Assembly (NCBI GenBank): GCA_946636615.1
Contig: CAMPBE010000007.1
Location: forward strand, 1-48,887
Direction: 5' to 3'
DNA from: an uncultured bacterium
GTDB lineage: Bacteria; Cyanobacteriota; Vampirovibrionia; Gastranaerophilales; Gastranaerophilaceae
DNA: 48,887 bases
A model generated the notes under the pieces. It saw nothing but the letters and a program-made list of their open reading frames with translations, was not told where the DNA came from and did not search any database. Made by a program: the position numbers and the translations under genes. How positions within the stretch are numbered: position 1 is the first letter of the stretch; each line of letters opens with the position of its first letter. Of the stretch, positions 23,787 through 33,843 are shown piece after piece.

Positions 23787-25049
23787 TTATTGTTTTGTGA
23801 TAGCTGCATCATCAACTAAGATAACGTAGATGTTTTCATCAGCTTTTGCATGATAGTTTAGACCAGGAGTGATCAAACCAGTAGCTAAGCCAACTGCAGC
23901 ACCAACAGGAGCACCGATAGCAACACCTGTTCCGATTTTTTGAGGATCAGGAATAAATGCCAAACCAACACCTGCGCCAGTACCAACAGCAGCACCAGAA
24001 ACTGTGTACAATGCTAAGTTACCAACGTTAGTCCAAAAACCTTCTTTCAAAGAGTTATCTTTTGTGAAAGGTTTAGCATTAAATGCTAATTGTTGTCCGT
24101 TAGGCAAAACAATTTTGCACAATTGAGGATATACTCTTGCGTTTTTGTTGAACCATCTTGGATCTTTAATTTCGTTAATTTGAGCAACGAATTTAGATCC
24201 AGCAGGAATAACTAAAGTACCTTCTTCAGTGCAAATATCTTCTTTGTTGTAGAATACAACAATGTCACCAGCTTGGTGATCTTCTGATTTGAATTTTTCT
24301 TCAAAAGAAACAACCAATACGTTACCTTCTGCGATAACATTTTGAACATTGCTTACTCTAACTTCGTTAGAAGGAGCATCCTTTTTAACATTAAGGTGTT
24401 CAACAGTAGTTGCACCTAAATATTGAGATTTAACCAAAGCTAATTTAGCTCTCAATCTAGCTAAAAGAACAGCTGCTTCAGCTCTTGACAAGCTGTCAGT
24501 TGGTCTCAATTCTCTTGAATCAGGATAGTTTACGTAAATACCATAGTTGATAGTTTTTGCGTAAGCATTTGTAGCCCAAGCAGGAACTGCTGAAGCATCT
24601 TTAAAGTTTTTCAAGATAGATTTGTCAGCAACCATATCTTGAGTGATGTGGCTGATAACAGATTGAGCTTCGTCTCTCAATAAAACTCTGTTTGGTTGGA
24701 ATGTTCCATCCGGGTAACCATAAACTAAACCTAATTGTTGAGAACGTAAAATGTTTGCATAATCAGGAGTAGCTGTAGTTACATCTGAAAATTGATTCTT
24801 GATGTTAACATTCAAGTTATCGTTTGATAAAACTTTCAATAAAGCATTAACAAATTCAACCCTTGTCATGTTACCTTCAGGATTAAAACGGTTGCCAGAT
24901 AATGTCATAATGTTGTCATTAACAACACTCGTAATTTCTTTAGCAGCCCAATAATTTTGGTTTACATCAGCTATTGATGCAGCCATTGCGGGAATAGCGG
25001 TAAATGCTAACAAGCATAATGCCATTGCCCCTGAAATAAGTTTCTTCAT
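23787..25049 (-). CDS. S-layer-homology (SLH) domain envelope protein
   Basis: A signal peptide (KKLISGAMALCLLAF, cleaved near AMA-AS) is followed by three SLH repeats over about residues 30-210. These include YWAAKEI, GYPDGTFQPNR, LRDEA and the third repeat's YPDSRELRP with LSRAEAAVLLARL. In diderm Cyanobacteria and relatives, SLH domains tie outer-membrane proteins to peptidoglycan-linked polymer. The C-terminal part is not an OprB-type barrel. It has a beta-rich section (about 225-330) and a Gly-rich hydrophobic segment (VSGAAVGTGAGVGLAF and GAPVGAAVGLATGLI). The start is the inner ATG because GAGGA lies nine bases before it. A good promoter and terminator suggest a well-expressed single gene. 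Confidence 0.9.
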   Translation of the reverse strand: MKKLISGAMALCLLAFTAIPAMAASIADVNQNYWAAKEITSVVNDNIMTLSGNRFNPEGNMTRVEFVNALLKVLSNDNLNVNIKNQFSDVTTATPDYANILRSQQLGLVYGYPDGTFQPNRVLLRDEAQSVISHITQDMVADKSILKNFKDASAVPAWATNAYAKTINYGIYVNYPDSRELRPTDSLSRAEAAVLLARLRAKLALVKSQYLGATTVEHLNVKKDAPSNEVRVSNVQNVIAEGNVLVVSFEEKFKSEDHQAGDIVVFYNKEDICTEEGTLVIPAGSKFVAQINEIKDPRWFNKNARVYPQLCKIVLPNGQQLAFNAKPFTKDNSLKEGFWTNVGNLALYTVSGAAVGTGAGVGLAFIPDPQKIGTGVAIGAPVGAAVGLATGLITPGLNYHAKADENIYVILVDDAAITKQ

Positions 25050-25091
25050 TTTCAAATTCCTCATATTTACTAGTAAACCTTTTTCATGTCA

Positions 25092-25119
25092 ATTATACAC
25101 TTTTAAGATTTTTTGTAAA
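25092..25119 (-). promoter_or_regulatory. Promoter of the SLH protein gene
   Basis: Minus-strand TTTACA (25119-25114), 16-base spacer, TATAAT (25097-25092). The leader is about 36 bases with a ribosome-binding site. A perfect 12-base palindrome, TAACAATTGTTA (25136-25147), lies just upstream of the -35 and could bind a regulator. Confidence 0.65.
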
Positions 25120-25165
25120 GTATTATTTTTAATTTTAACAATTGTTAGTAATTTTATTTTTATGT

Positions 25166-28100
25166 TTATTGTTTTGTTGATTCAGAAGGAGTTTTTGATT
25201 CAGGTGCAACATTTTCTCCGGATGGGCTTTCTGAAGGCACAGACATTTTAGTCTGAGATTTGAACAGATTTTTCAAGCCTTCTGCTGCATTTTTTAGTTC
25301 TTGATTAGCCTCCTGAGCTTGTTTTCTTTGTTCTGCCATTTGCTGATTATAAGCCTCTATTTGCTTATTTTTAACTTCTTGCATGGCATTTTTCGCTGCC
25401 TCAAGCTGGTCTTTAATTTTAAAAGACTCAATTTCTGATGTGTCACATACAGAAAGCCATCTAAAAGATTTTACAGAAGAAGAACTTTCTACACCACCGT
25501 TAAATTGAACTTTAAAATCCTTATAGTTTGAATTCCCTGAAGATAATTTAGGAATTTCAGTCACTTTCTCACCATAAGGACTTGTCGTAATAGCTTGAAC
25601 AATTCTTGCTGTCGCAGAGCCTATACCGGGAATAAATGATGTTAATTTGCTCAAAGACATGTCTCCAAGAGGGCCTAAAAGTTTAACAACCTCTGCTGAT
25701 ATTCTACCCAATATAACAACATTTGCCGTTCCGTTTAACAAATTATATTTACCTGTAACATAATATGCCATAGAAGGCCCTGCAGTCTTTATTGGAACTA
25801 AATCTGCCCAACCATTTTGAAACCTTAAATTACCATTTATCGTCTTAAAGTTTGCAGTATCCTTTATAACAGGCAAAGATCTGATTGAAGTTACACCTGC
25901 TTTTAAAACGGGATTAGACATTATATTTTGAGCAAGGAGTAAGTTATCAAAGCGACCTATATTACCCAAAACACCGTCAGATATATCAAAAGAAGCACTG
26001 CCTTTTAAGTTTTTAATCAATTTTACGTCAGTTTCTCCTTGAGTTGTAACATTCGTTTTAAAATTCAATTTACCTGACAATGCATTTTTTATACCAATTG
26101 CACCTGCTATGGCAGACTCAGCATTCATAGAAGTTCCGGTTAATTCAACACCTGTTTTACCGTTTAATATATTATAAGAAATATTACCGTTAATTTTACC
26201 GTCAAAAGATTTTCCAACTAAATTCTTCAGATAAAAAATATTATTTGCTAAGTTAAAATCAGATGTCAAATCATCCGCCACAATGCCGCCGCAAACAAAA
26301 CTTTTTAAAGAGCCTTTTCCTTTGGCTATAGGACCGTTTAAAGAAATACTCATATCTTTCATTGTGAGCAGCATATCAGGAATATTTATCAAAGGAATAC
26401 TTACAGACCCCTTTAAAAACGGATTCAAAGCATTCCCTGTAACATCAATATTACCAGCGGCCACCATCTTAGACTTACCAACAAAAGGAATAGACATTGT
26501 AAGATTTGACGGAACAGAAACATGTAAAGACAGTTTCTGAGATTTATACAAATCACTAACAGATCCACTCAAAGAAGCTATTGAAGAATTTCCGATAAAT
26601 AATCCTGTATCTTCGAATTTTAATTTATCACCATTCAGTTTAACAGTTGTCCTGATCTCTGTATTCTTGCCCCTAAGTTGTTCGATATTCATCACGGACA
26701 AATAGTTTGATGAATTTGCATTAACTCTTACTTTGATATCCTGAGCCTTGTCATTTCCTGTTACAGCAACCTGCAATGGTAGTACTCCTTTTGCCAAAAA
26801 TTCAGACCTAAAATCTTTTGGAATCAACGACTTGACATCGTTTGCATAAATATTGCCTTTTGCAAGAACATTTATATTTAGATTTTTAGATAAATAATCA
26901 GATATTTTTCCTGAAATATCAATACGAGAACTATTAAAAAGAGCGTAAGCATTTTTAATTTCAATATCCTTATCACCCAAAACAATATCAGCATTAGGAA
27001 CAGACACTGTTGCTAATGGGTTAGCTATTTTTAAGCTACTAATATTTACATTACCACCTGTTGTTTTTCCATCGGTCGACAAATTAACCTTAGAATTTAG
27101 CAAAGAAATAACAGTGTTCGAAGGAATATTCTTTAGATTAAGATTTTTCATGTTAATAGAAATTCTTGGAACAACATTTTGCAATTTACCTTTAATAAGA
27201 ACATTTAAACTTACATCGCCGCTGTTAATATTATTTTCTTTAAGCAAAGAAATTTGTCCTGCCGCAAGGAGCAAACTTTTTATCTGAAGCTTATCAGCTA
27301 TTATTGACAAATCTGCTTCTGCATCACTAGAAATTTTACCCTTTAACCTCAAAGGATGTCCTAAAATTGAAAATCCACTATCAGATATATTTACAGTGTT
27401 ATCTGCAAATTGAATATCCGCAAAAACCTTGTCAATTAAAATATTATACAATTTATAAGAAAAAGATGCAGACGGAACTTTTAAATATCCGGATGATACA
27501 ATACTTTTCAAATCTGACTTTATAGAAAAATCCGCATCAATTCCACCTGTAGCGCTTAATGTATCCAATTGATTATATCCAAATGTTTTTGCAACACTGT
27601 CAAATAAATCTATAATACTCTTAAACTTTGCATTTGATTTACAGTTTAAATCTATATTAGGGTGCTTCCCTGTTTTAAATTGACCTGTAAGCTCTGTAAG
27701 CTCATCAACTGAAGTAAAAAGTTTTGAATATAATAATATTTTATTTCCTTTCATTTTCAAGTCTAAATTTCCTGCAGGGAGCTTTTTACCGTCAACTGCC
27801 ATAGAGAAATTTGATATGTTAGCAAATCCGGAAAAAGAAAGATTTTCCAATGAGCCATTAATAACTATTTTCGATTTTAAATCTGCAGTTAAATGATTAT
27901 GATAAATAGCTTTAAAAATATCTAAAATATTAAAAGATACTAATTCAGATTGAGAATCTTCTTTAGCTTCCTGAACAAAAACAAAATCATTAAAATCTGT
28001 ATCCGGCATTATTTTGTTCAATACATTTACATCATAACTAAACTGTTCTCTATCTTTAAACATAACTTTACCAAGAGTATTAACTCTGATTTTTTGGTTA

Positions 28101-28675
28101 AATATAAATTCAGTTATATAAAAATAATCTCCATAAATTGAATAAGAATTATCATTTAGCATATCAATAAAAGATATATTATAATTTTTAATTTTTATAT
28201 CCGGCAAATTATTTGACAACTTAAACCCATATGGTAATCCAGCATTAGTTGCGGATTGCTCAAGATTATCAGATTTTTCTTCAGGCAAAAAATCTTCTAA
28301 ATAAAATCTGCCATCCTTCTTAATTTTTAAATTTAAATTAATATTTTCAGCGCAAATTTTATCTATTTCAATTTTCCTCAACAAAACAGGCAACAAAGAC
28401 AATTCACCTTGTAAATTATCAACATTTATAAAAACTTCTCCACTTGGTAAAGCAACCTCTACATGTGGCATCTTTAAACCAACAGACAATTTAGGTGTCG
28501 TTATCAACTTAACTTTTTCAATATTGACTTTAAAACCATAATTTTCTTCAACAAATTTTATAATTTCAGGACACTTTGAAGTCAACATATTTGAAAGAAA
28601 AATAGGCGATATTAAAAAAATCGCATACAAAACTATTAAAAATATCCCAAACCCTAATCCTACTTTTTTTAACAT
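25166..28675 (-). CDS. AsmA-like envelope protein
   Basis: A large (1169 residues) single-pass protein with an N-terminal membrane anchor (about 4-26). A long beta-rich body of repeating strands is typical of the AsmA/TamB superfamily, whose members are thought to move lipids between membranes. An AsmA-type C-terminal core appears around NGNLRFQNGWADLVPIKTAG and GKYNLLNGTANVVILGRISA, followed by an unusual Gln/Lys-rich coiled-coil tail (about 1095-1150). The inner ATG at 28675 is chosen because GAGGA lies ten bases before it and it clears the miaA stop by 19 bp. It is the last gene of the operon starting at 33704. Its presence supports an outer membrane. Confidence 0.85.
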   Translation of the reverse strand: MLKKVGLGFGIFLIVLYAIFLISPIFLSNMLTSKCPEIIKFVEENYGFKVNIEKVKLITTPKLSVGLKMPHVEVALPSGEVFINVDNLQGELSLLPVLLRKIEIDKICAENINLNLKIKKDGRFYLEDFLPEEKSDNLEQSATNAGLPYGFKLSNNLPDIKIKNYNISFIDMLNDNSYSIYGDYFYITEFIFNQKIRVNTLGKVMFKDREQFSYDVNVLNKIMPDTDFNDFVFVQEAKEDSQSELVSFNILDIFKAIYHNHLTADLKSKIVINGSLENLSFSGFANISNFSMAVDGKKLPAGNLDLKMKGNKILLYSKLFTSVDELTELTGQFKTGKHPNIDLNCKSNAKFKSIIDLFDSVAKTFGYNQLDTLSATGGIDADFSIKSDLKSIVSSGYLKVPSASFSYKLYNILIDKVFADIQFADNTVNISDSGFSILGHPLRLKGKISSDAEADLSIIADKLQIKSLLLAAGQISLLKENNINSGDVSLNVLIKGKLQNVVPRISINMKNLNLKNIPSNTVISLLNSKVNLSTDGKTTGGNVNISSLKIANPLATVSVPNADIVLGDKDIEIKNAYALFNSSRIDISGKISDYLSKNLNINVLAKGNIYANDVKSLIPKDFRSEFLAKGVLPLQVAVTGNDKAQDIKVRVNANSSNYLSVMNIEQLRGKNTEIRTTVKLNGDKLKFEDTGLFIGNSSIASLSGSVSDLYKSQKLSLHVSVPSNLTMSIPFVGKSKMVAAGNIDVTGNALNPFLKGSVSIPLINIPDMLLTMKDMSISLNGPIAKGKGSLKSFVCGGIVADDLTSDFNLANNIFYLKNLVGKSFDGKINGNISYNILNGKTGVELTGTSMNAESAIAGAIGIKNALSGKLNFKTNVTTQGETDVKLIKNLKGSASFDISDGVLGNIGRFDNLLLAQNIMSNPVLKAGVTSIRSLPVIKDTANFKTINGNLRFQNGWADLVPIKTAGPSMAYYVTGKYNLLNGTANVVILGRISAEVVKLLGPLGDMSLSKLTSFIPGIGSATARIVQAITTSPYGEKVTEIPKLSSGNSNYKDFKVQFNGGVESSSSVKSFRWLSVCDTSEIESFKIKDQLEAAKNAMQEVKNKQIEAYNQQMAEQRKQAQEANQELKNAAEGLKNLFKSQTKMSVPSESPSGENVAPESKTPSESTKQ

Positions 28676-28694
28676 TACGCTTATTCCTCTTTTG

Positions 28695-29594
28695 TTACAT
28701 ATTACCATAAATTAAATACTTATTTTTTCTTTTTTCCGGATAACAATTCCATTTAATAAGCTCATTTTTTCTGAACCAAGTAAGCTGACGTTTGGCATAA
28801 TTTCTCGTATTTTGCTTTAATTTTTCAACAGCCTGATCAAAAGTCATCATACCATCTAAATAAAATATCATCTCCCGATATCCTATAGTTTCAGTAATAT
28901 TTGAAGCTCTACCATACTTATTCAACAAAAATTTTGTTTCATCAATAAGTCCATCGTTTATCATACAGTCAACCCTATCGTTGATTCTTTGGTATAAAAT
29001 TTCTCTTGGGAAATTCAACCCAATCCATTCAACATCGTATTCACAATCTTTAATACCCCTTGCCTCAGACAATTTCAAACCTAAAGATTTTACTATTTCT
29101 ATATATCTTATTAATTTTTTCTTATCATTTTTCTCCACAGAATTAGCAGCGTCAGCATCTAAATCCTGTAATATACTAAACAATTCTTCATACGATTTAT
29201 TACTAAGTTCTGATCTCAATTTCTTATCAGGCTTTACTGTTGGCATTTCATAATTCTCGAGCAACAGCCTAAAATACAATCCTGTTCCTCCAACAACAAT
29301 TGGCATCTTACCTCTCTCAAGAATTTTATCAATACATTTTTTTGCATCTTCAACATATAATCCTGCAGAATATTCAAAAGTTGGTTCGACAATATCAATC
29401 ATATAGTGAGGGATATCGGCCATCTCCTTTTCTGACGGCTTTGCAGTCCCAATATTCATATCTTTATACACTAATCGAGAATCTGCAGAAACTATTTCCC
29501 CGTCAATTTTCTTTGCTAAATCAATTGCATAAGCAGTTTTTCCGCTAGCAGTAGCTCCAACAACAGCTATAACTTTGTTTTTATTCTTCTTCAT
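28695..29594 (-). CDS. miaA: tRNA dimethylallyltransferase MiaA
   Basis: Adds the dimethylallyl group to A37 of tRNAs reading UNN codons. Motifs: P-loop GATASGKT (13-20), VSADSRLVYKDMNIGTAKP, GGTGLYFR and the late RQLTWFRK. At 299 residues the length is normal. The start chosen (MKKNKNKVIAVVG) overlaps the preceding membrane protein gene by 14 bp, so translation is probably coupled. Longer in-frame starts exist but would add a hydrophobic stretch foreign to the family. Together with TsaD, the window encodes two A37 tRNA modification enzymes, in separate units. Confidence 0.95.
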   Translation of the reverse strand: MKKNKNKVIAVVGATASGKTAYAIDLAKKIDGEIVSADSRLVYKDMNIGTAKPSEKEMADIPHYMIDIVEPTFEYSAGLYVEDAKKCIDKILERGKMPIVVGGTGLYFRLLLENYEMPTVKPDKKLRSELSNKSYEELFSILQDLDADAANSVEKNDKKKLIRYIEIVKSLGLKLSEARGIKDCEYDVEWIGLNFPREILYQRINDRVDCMINDGLIDETKFLLNKYGRASNITETIGYREMIFYLDGMMTFDQAVEKLKQNTRNYAKRQLTWFRKNELIKWNCYPEKRKNKYLIYGNM

Positions 29595-30438
29595 CTGAAA
29601 CATATTTTCTTTCGTAATATAAAAAGATAGCAATAACCATATAAACAAAGAAATAAAACATTAAAATGCTCATAAATAAATAAGCAAAAGGATTTATTAT
29701 TGAAAATGTATTAATAAAAAGAATAACAAAACCAACAAACCATAATGAAATATAAATACTTAATGATGAAATAAAATTTTTGAAAATCTTGCAAATAGAC
29801 GTCCCTAATGCTATAAGCGGATTATTTTTTTTATATAACATCTCAGGAATCCATAACATCAATAAAAAGGATACAACAAAAGTCACTAACACAAAAAGCA
29901 AAGACCACTTTCCAAAATAAGCAATCATTTCAGGAGTCATCTTGTCTAACAATATAGCCATACTTGCACTATTTGAGGCAGCTGCACTTAATGATATCTC
30001 TTGTAACTGCTGCATAGATGACGGATCTAAAGCTCCGATTAAGCGTCCACCAATAAACCAAACTAATTGAGCTGCTATCAATTGAATAACAAAAATATAA
30101 ATACAACACGCACCTAAAAAAGATAAAAAATATTTACCTACGCCATCTAACAAAGATTTGAACAAATTCAAAGTTGCCTTTGCTCTATCCTTATCTAATA
30201 CAAATACTTTATGTGATAATTTTACAGCATCCTTAACCATGGAAAACCAACCTGCACAAAAAGCACAAATCATACATATAACAGTCAAAGATGCAACTAA
30301 AAATTTTAAAGTTGTATCTAAATGATATTTTGAATACATTGAATACAAATCTATTATTTTTATAAATAATATTAATGGAATAGCTAATATTATACTGTTA
30401 TTAGTAATCTTAAAAGAATCAACAAATATATTCTTCAT
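29581..30438 (-). CDS. Unknown polytopic membrane protein
   Basis: The 285 residues contain about six hydrophobic helices, near 15-32, 46-68, 103-130, 180-200, 228-248 and 250-275. A loop rich in Ser/Ala lies at about 135-165, and the C terminus is short and charged (RKYVSDEEE). I do not recognise the family. It sits between the HgdB-like gene (seven-base gap) and miaA (overlap) inside a long operon, and has an internal ribosome-binding site (GAGG). No transporter or enzyme motif is visible. Confidence 0.8.
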   Translation of the reverse strand: MKNIFVDSFKITNNSIILAIPLILFIKIIDLYSMYSKYHLDTTLKFLVASLTVICMICAFCAGWFSMVKDAVKLSHKVFVLDKDRAKATLNLFKSLLDGVGKYFLSFLGACCIYIFVIQLIAAQLVWFIGGRLIGALDPSSMQQLQEISLSAAASNSASMAILLDKMTPEMIAYFGKWSLLFVLVTFVVSFLLMLWIPEMLYKKNNPLIALGTSICKIFKNFISSLSIYISLWFVGFVILFINTFSIINPFAYLFMSILMFYFFVYMVIAIFLYYERKYVSDEEE

Positions 30439-30445
30439 CTTCGCC

Positions 30446-31585
30446 TCACAAAGAAACCTTTTCCTTGGTCTTTTCTGCTTCTAATTTTCTTTTTCTCCTG
30501 CGCATTAAATCAACAAAAGCTTCAAGTCTTGTCAAATAGCCTGCTTTTCCTGTTTGTTCATCCATAATAAGAGGTAATATCGGAATATCGCAATTTTCCC
30601 TCATTGCAGGAAATATATTTTGCGACATTATCTCTGGCATGCAAGTAAATGGACTTATGTGAATAATCCCATCAATATCCCTCTCATCTGCATAAACAAC
30701 ATCTGACACACACTCTAATGAATCACCACCGATATCACGCATTAAATAAGGTTTTGCAAGTCTAAAAGCTCTTTGTAAATGAGTTTCACCTTTTCTAAAA
30801 GCCTTTGGAATTATTGCATCTTTAATAAAACTGCTGATAGTTAAACTCCTACGGGTTTGTACACCCATTTTGCCTAACTCTTTCAAAATATTTTGATTAG
30901 AAAAAGGATCACAAACAAGGTAAATCTCACCTGTAACATCAACACGCAAGACTTCTTTATCTTTATCAATATTTGTTTTCTTCAATTCTGCAAAGGCCAT
31001 CTTTTTTGCTTTTTTTAATTGTCTTGTACTATCTGCACCTTTTACAAATTCCAATGCTTTATTATAATTTTTTTCAGCATCACCAAAATTAACTTCCCTT
31101 GCTCTGTAATAAGACAAAGCATCTTCCAAATCATCAAGAAGAAACATCTTTCTAATAGCAAGATTTATAGCTCTTGCAAACAAAATAGGATTATTTTTTC
31201 CACTAACGGTTTTAAGATAATTGTACATCCCCTTCAATCCATCATACAACCTCATTTCAATGTATTTTGCATCATAACCTAAGTCCATAAGAGCGCTATG
31301 AATACAATTTCCATATTCACCCAATCGACAACAACCGGGGGATGTAATCATTGAAACATAATCCGTACCACCCTCAATGGCCTCGATAAAATTCCCCAAG
31401 ATTAATTTATAAGGCAAGCATATAGCCTCAGGTGAATGTTTCGTACCTAAAGAAAGGGTCTTTTTGCTTGTATAAGGCGGGACATAAGGTTCAACACCAA
31501 TTTTCCTTAGTGCAGTTGCCCAAGCTATAGACACGTTACCCATATGAGGAAATGCAACTTTAATTTTTTTATTTTCTTTTTTCAT
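30446..31585 (-). CDS. HgdB-like acyl-CoA dehydratase-related protein (DUF2229 group)
   Basis: The 379 residues match the acyl-CoA dehydratase/benzoyl-CoA-reductase-like group often found fused to, or beside, an ATP-dependent activase. Candidate [4Fe-4S] ligands are Cys56 (AICLPYK), Cys85/Cys86 and Cys94 (SPGCCRLGEYGNC), and a late FTCMPE. The C terminus has DEQTGKAGYLTRLEAFVD, a family hallmark. No activase domain is present in this gene or in the window. The reaction is unknown; members of the group are usually uncharacterised. The start is uncertain: MKKENKK at 31585 fits the family better than the longer frame from 31645. It follows gcvPB in the operon. Confidence 0.82.
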   Translation of the reverse strand: MKKENKKIKVAFPHMGNVSIAWATALRKIGVEPYVPPYTSKKTLSLGTKHSPEAICLPYKLILGNFIEAIEGGTDYVSMITSPGCCRLGEYGNCIHSALMDLGYDAKYIEMRLYDGLKGMYNYLKTVSGKNNPILFARAINLAIRKMFLLDDLEDALSYYRAREVNFGDAEKNYNKALEFVKGADSTRQLKKAKKMAFAELKKTNIDKDKEVLRVDVTGEIYLVCDPFSNQNILKELGKMGVQTRRSLTISSFIKDAIIPKAFRKGETHLQRAFRLAKPYLMRDIGGDSLECVSDVVYADERDIDGIIHISPFTCMPEIMSQNIFPAMRENCDIPILPLIMDEQTGKAGYLTRLEAFVDLMRRRKRKLEAEKTKEKVSL

Positions 31586-31665
31586 ATTAATTTTAATCCG
31601 AGATTCTATTTTGTATAACTTTCTTGAATCAGAAAAGAATCTCATTAATTCTGATCAGAAATAAC

Positions 31666-33087
31666 TCAGTTTTTATAGGATAAATCCGGATGTCTTGCAG
31701 CCATAGTCTCATCAAGACGCTTTACCGGAGTTGTATGAGGAGCTGAAATAATCTTTTCAGGATTAATTTTAGCTTCTTGCGCAATTTTTAACATCACATT
31801 TACAAAATCATCCAAAACATCCTTTGTTTCAGATTCTGTTGGTTCTATCATTATAGCCTCATGAACAATTAAAGGGAAATAAACTGTTGGAGGATGTGTA
31901 TTTTCATCCATCAGAGCCTTAGCAATATTCAATGTACTTACGCCATTTTCACTATGTTGTTTTTCTCCTGACAATACAAACTCATGCATACATGGTTCAT
32001 CAAACGGCAATAAATATGCTTTTTTTAATTTTTCTTTTAAATAATTAGCATTTAAAACAGCATTCTCGCTCGCTTCTTTTAAATTTTTTCCCATCATAAG
32101 AATATACGCATACGCTCTTATCAATATACCAAAATTACCGAAAAAGCCTTTTACACTACCAATTGAATGTTTTAAATCATAACTTCTATAATAATTTTTA
32201 CCATCAAATTTTACTACAGGTGCTGGCAAAAATTCTTTCAAACTTTCAACGACACAAACAGGACCTGCACCGGGACCGCCACCACCGTGAGGAGTCGAAA
32301 AAGTTTTATGCAAATTTATATGAACAACATCAAACCCCATTAATTTTGGATTTGTATAGCCCATAATAGCGTTAAAATTTGCACCGTCATAATACAATAA
32401 CGAGCCATTTTCATGCATTAATTTTGAAATTTCCAAAACGTTTTCTTCAAATATCCCAAGTGTATTTGGATTGGTCATCATTATAGCTGCTACATCAGAA
32501 TCTAAAAGTCCTTTTAATGCATTAATATCGACTTGTCCTTTTTCGTTAGATTTAACAGGAACAATATCAAAGCCACACAAATGAGCACTCGCAGGATTTG
32601 TACCATGTGCAGAATCAGGAATAATAACTTTTTTCCTGCTCTCTCCTTTTACTTCAAAATACTTTTTGATAATCATCATGCCGGTTAATTCGCCATGAGC
32701 ACCAGCTGCAGGCTGCAAAGTAACGGCATCCATTCCGGTAATTTTTTTCAACGCTTCCTGTAACTTATACATCAATTCAAGAGCACCTTGTGCATCTTCA
32801 TCACTCAAATGGGGATGCAAAGACGCAAAGCCTTCTAAATTTGCAAGAAATTCATTTACTTTCGGATTGTATTTCATAGTACAAGAGCCCAAAGGATAAA
32901 AGCCTTTTTCAATACAAAAATTCTTATCAGACAATTCTTTATAATGACGCATAGCCTCTAATTCACTAACTTCAGGCAACCCGACATTACTTTGTCTCAA
33001 AAACTTAGAATTTATAAAAGATAAATCCTCTTTTTCGTCTGTTAATTCAATCCCCGATACACCATTTTTTTCAAAAATTGTTTTCAC
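31666..33087 (-). CDS. gcvPB: Glycine dehydrogenase (decarboxylating) subunit 2
   Basis: P-protein subunit 2 of the glycine cleavage system, which decarboxylates glycine and loads aminomethyl onto the lipoyl H-protein. It has the two-subunit form at 473 residues. The PLP lysine is Lys261 in [15 protein letters not shown], and [24 protein letters not shown] and [10 protein letters not shown] are present. It starts with a GTG that shares its G with the TAG stop of the sigma factor gene, so the two are translationally coupled. Subunit 1 (gcvPA), gcvT, gcvH and lpd are not in the window, so they must be elsewhere if the system works. Confidence 0.95.
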   Translation of the reverse strand: MKTIFEKNGVSGIELTDEKEDLSFINSKFLRQSNVGLPEVSELEAMRHYKELSDKNFCIEKGFYPLGSCTMKYNPKVNEFLANLEGFASLHPHLSDEDAQGALELMYKLQEALKKITGMDAVTLQPAAGAHGELTGMMIIKKYFEVKGESRKKVIIPDSAHGTNPASAHLCGFDIVPVKSNEKGQVDINALKGLLDSDVAAIMMTNPNTLGIFEENVLEISKLMHENGSLLYYDGANFNAIMGYTNPKLMGFDVVHINLHKTFSTPHGGGGPGAGPVCVVESLKEFLPAPVVKFDGKNYYRSYDLKHSIGSVKGFFGNFGILIRAYAYILMMGKNLKEASENAVLNANYLKEKLKKAYLLPFDEPCMHEFVLSGEKQHSENGVSTLNIAKALMDENTHPPTVYFPLIVHEAIMIEPTESETKDVLDDFVNVMLKIAQEAKINPEKIISAPHTTPVKRLDETMAARHPDLSYKN

Positions 33088-33704
33088 TAAATAATCCCCT
33101 GCCTTTTTAAATCCCTTTTTATTTTATCCAGACCTGATTGTATTATACGAGAAATCCTTGATTGAGAAATGTCAAATTCTTCCGCAATCTCACGTAATTT
33201 TTTATCCTTGAAAAATTTATATTCAATTAACTCTCTTTCTCTTTGAGGTAATTTTTTCATTGATTCCAAAATTTCTGCTTTTAATTCAGACAATTCAATA
33301 GATTCTTCAGGAGTCTTATCTTCTGCCTTTATTTGAGTTGGGACTTCTGCATCCTGCATCTCATCAATAGAAAGAATAGTTTTGTAAACTTCTTCCCTTA
33401 AATTTTCATCTTCATCTTTTAGCTGTTGTTGCCTATTCTTTAAAGAATACCACTTATACCTTCTGCGAACTTCATTTCTTATAGCCCATTTTATTGCAGT
33501 TGCCAAATACGTATTATTAAAATCTTCGGGAGAATGCCCTTTAAAAAGAATATACAAAGTATGATTTCCGATATTTATAAGCTCAGGTAACTCAATAAGA
33601 TGAGATGTTGAAAATTTTTGATACTCCACTTTTGCTATTGTTTCGATTAAATCTTTATAATCTTTTAAATTAATTTTTTGTCTTATCTTTTGATTTGGCG
33701 CCAT
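33087..33704 (-). CDS. Sigma-70 family RNA polymerase sigma factor (FliA/WhiG-like)
   Basis: The 205 residues have a divergent region 2 (about 60-90, [16 protein letters not shown]), a long acidic linker (about 95-145) and a clear region 4 helix-turn-helix near the C terminus ([20 protein letters not shown]). Region 1.1 is absent and region 3 is reduced or replaced by the linker, so it is an alternative factor. No flagellar or anti-sigma gene is nearby. It heads an operon with gcvPB, an HgdB-like gene, a membrane protein, miaA and an AsmA-like gene. No ribosome-binding site is obvious at the ATG. Confidence 0.88.
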   Translation of the reverse strand: MAPNQKIRQKINLKDYKDLIETIAKVEYQKFSTSHLIELPELINIGNHTLYILFKGHSPEDFNNTYLATAIKWAIRNEVRRRYKWYSLKNRQQQLKDEDENLREEVYKTILSIDEMQDAEVPTQIKAEDKTPEESIELSELKAEILESMKKLPQRERELIEYKFFKDKKLREIAEEFDISQSRISRIIQSGLDKIKRDLKRQGII

Positions 33705-33843
33705 ACTATAACAAAATTCCTATAAACATTTCCCTATATAAATAATATCAAAAAAAAATATAGATTACCAGATAATGTAATTTTACTTAACATATATTTA
33801 AATGAAATCACAAATATAATAATAGACATAAAAGGAGAACTTG

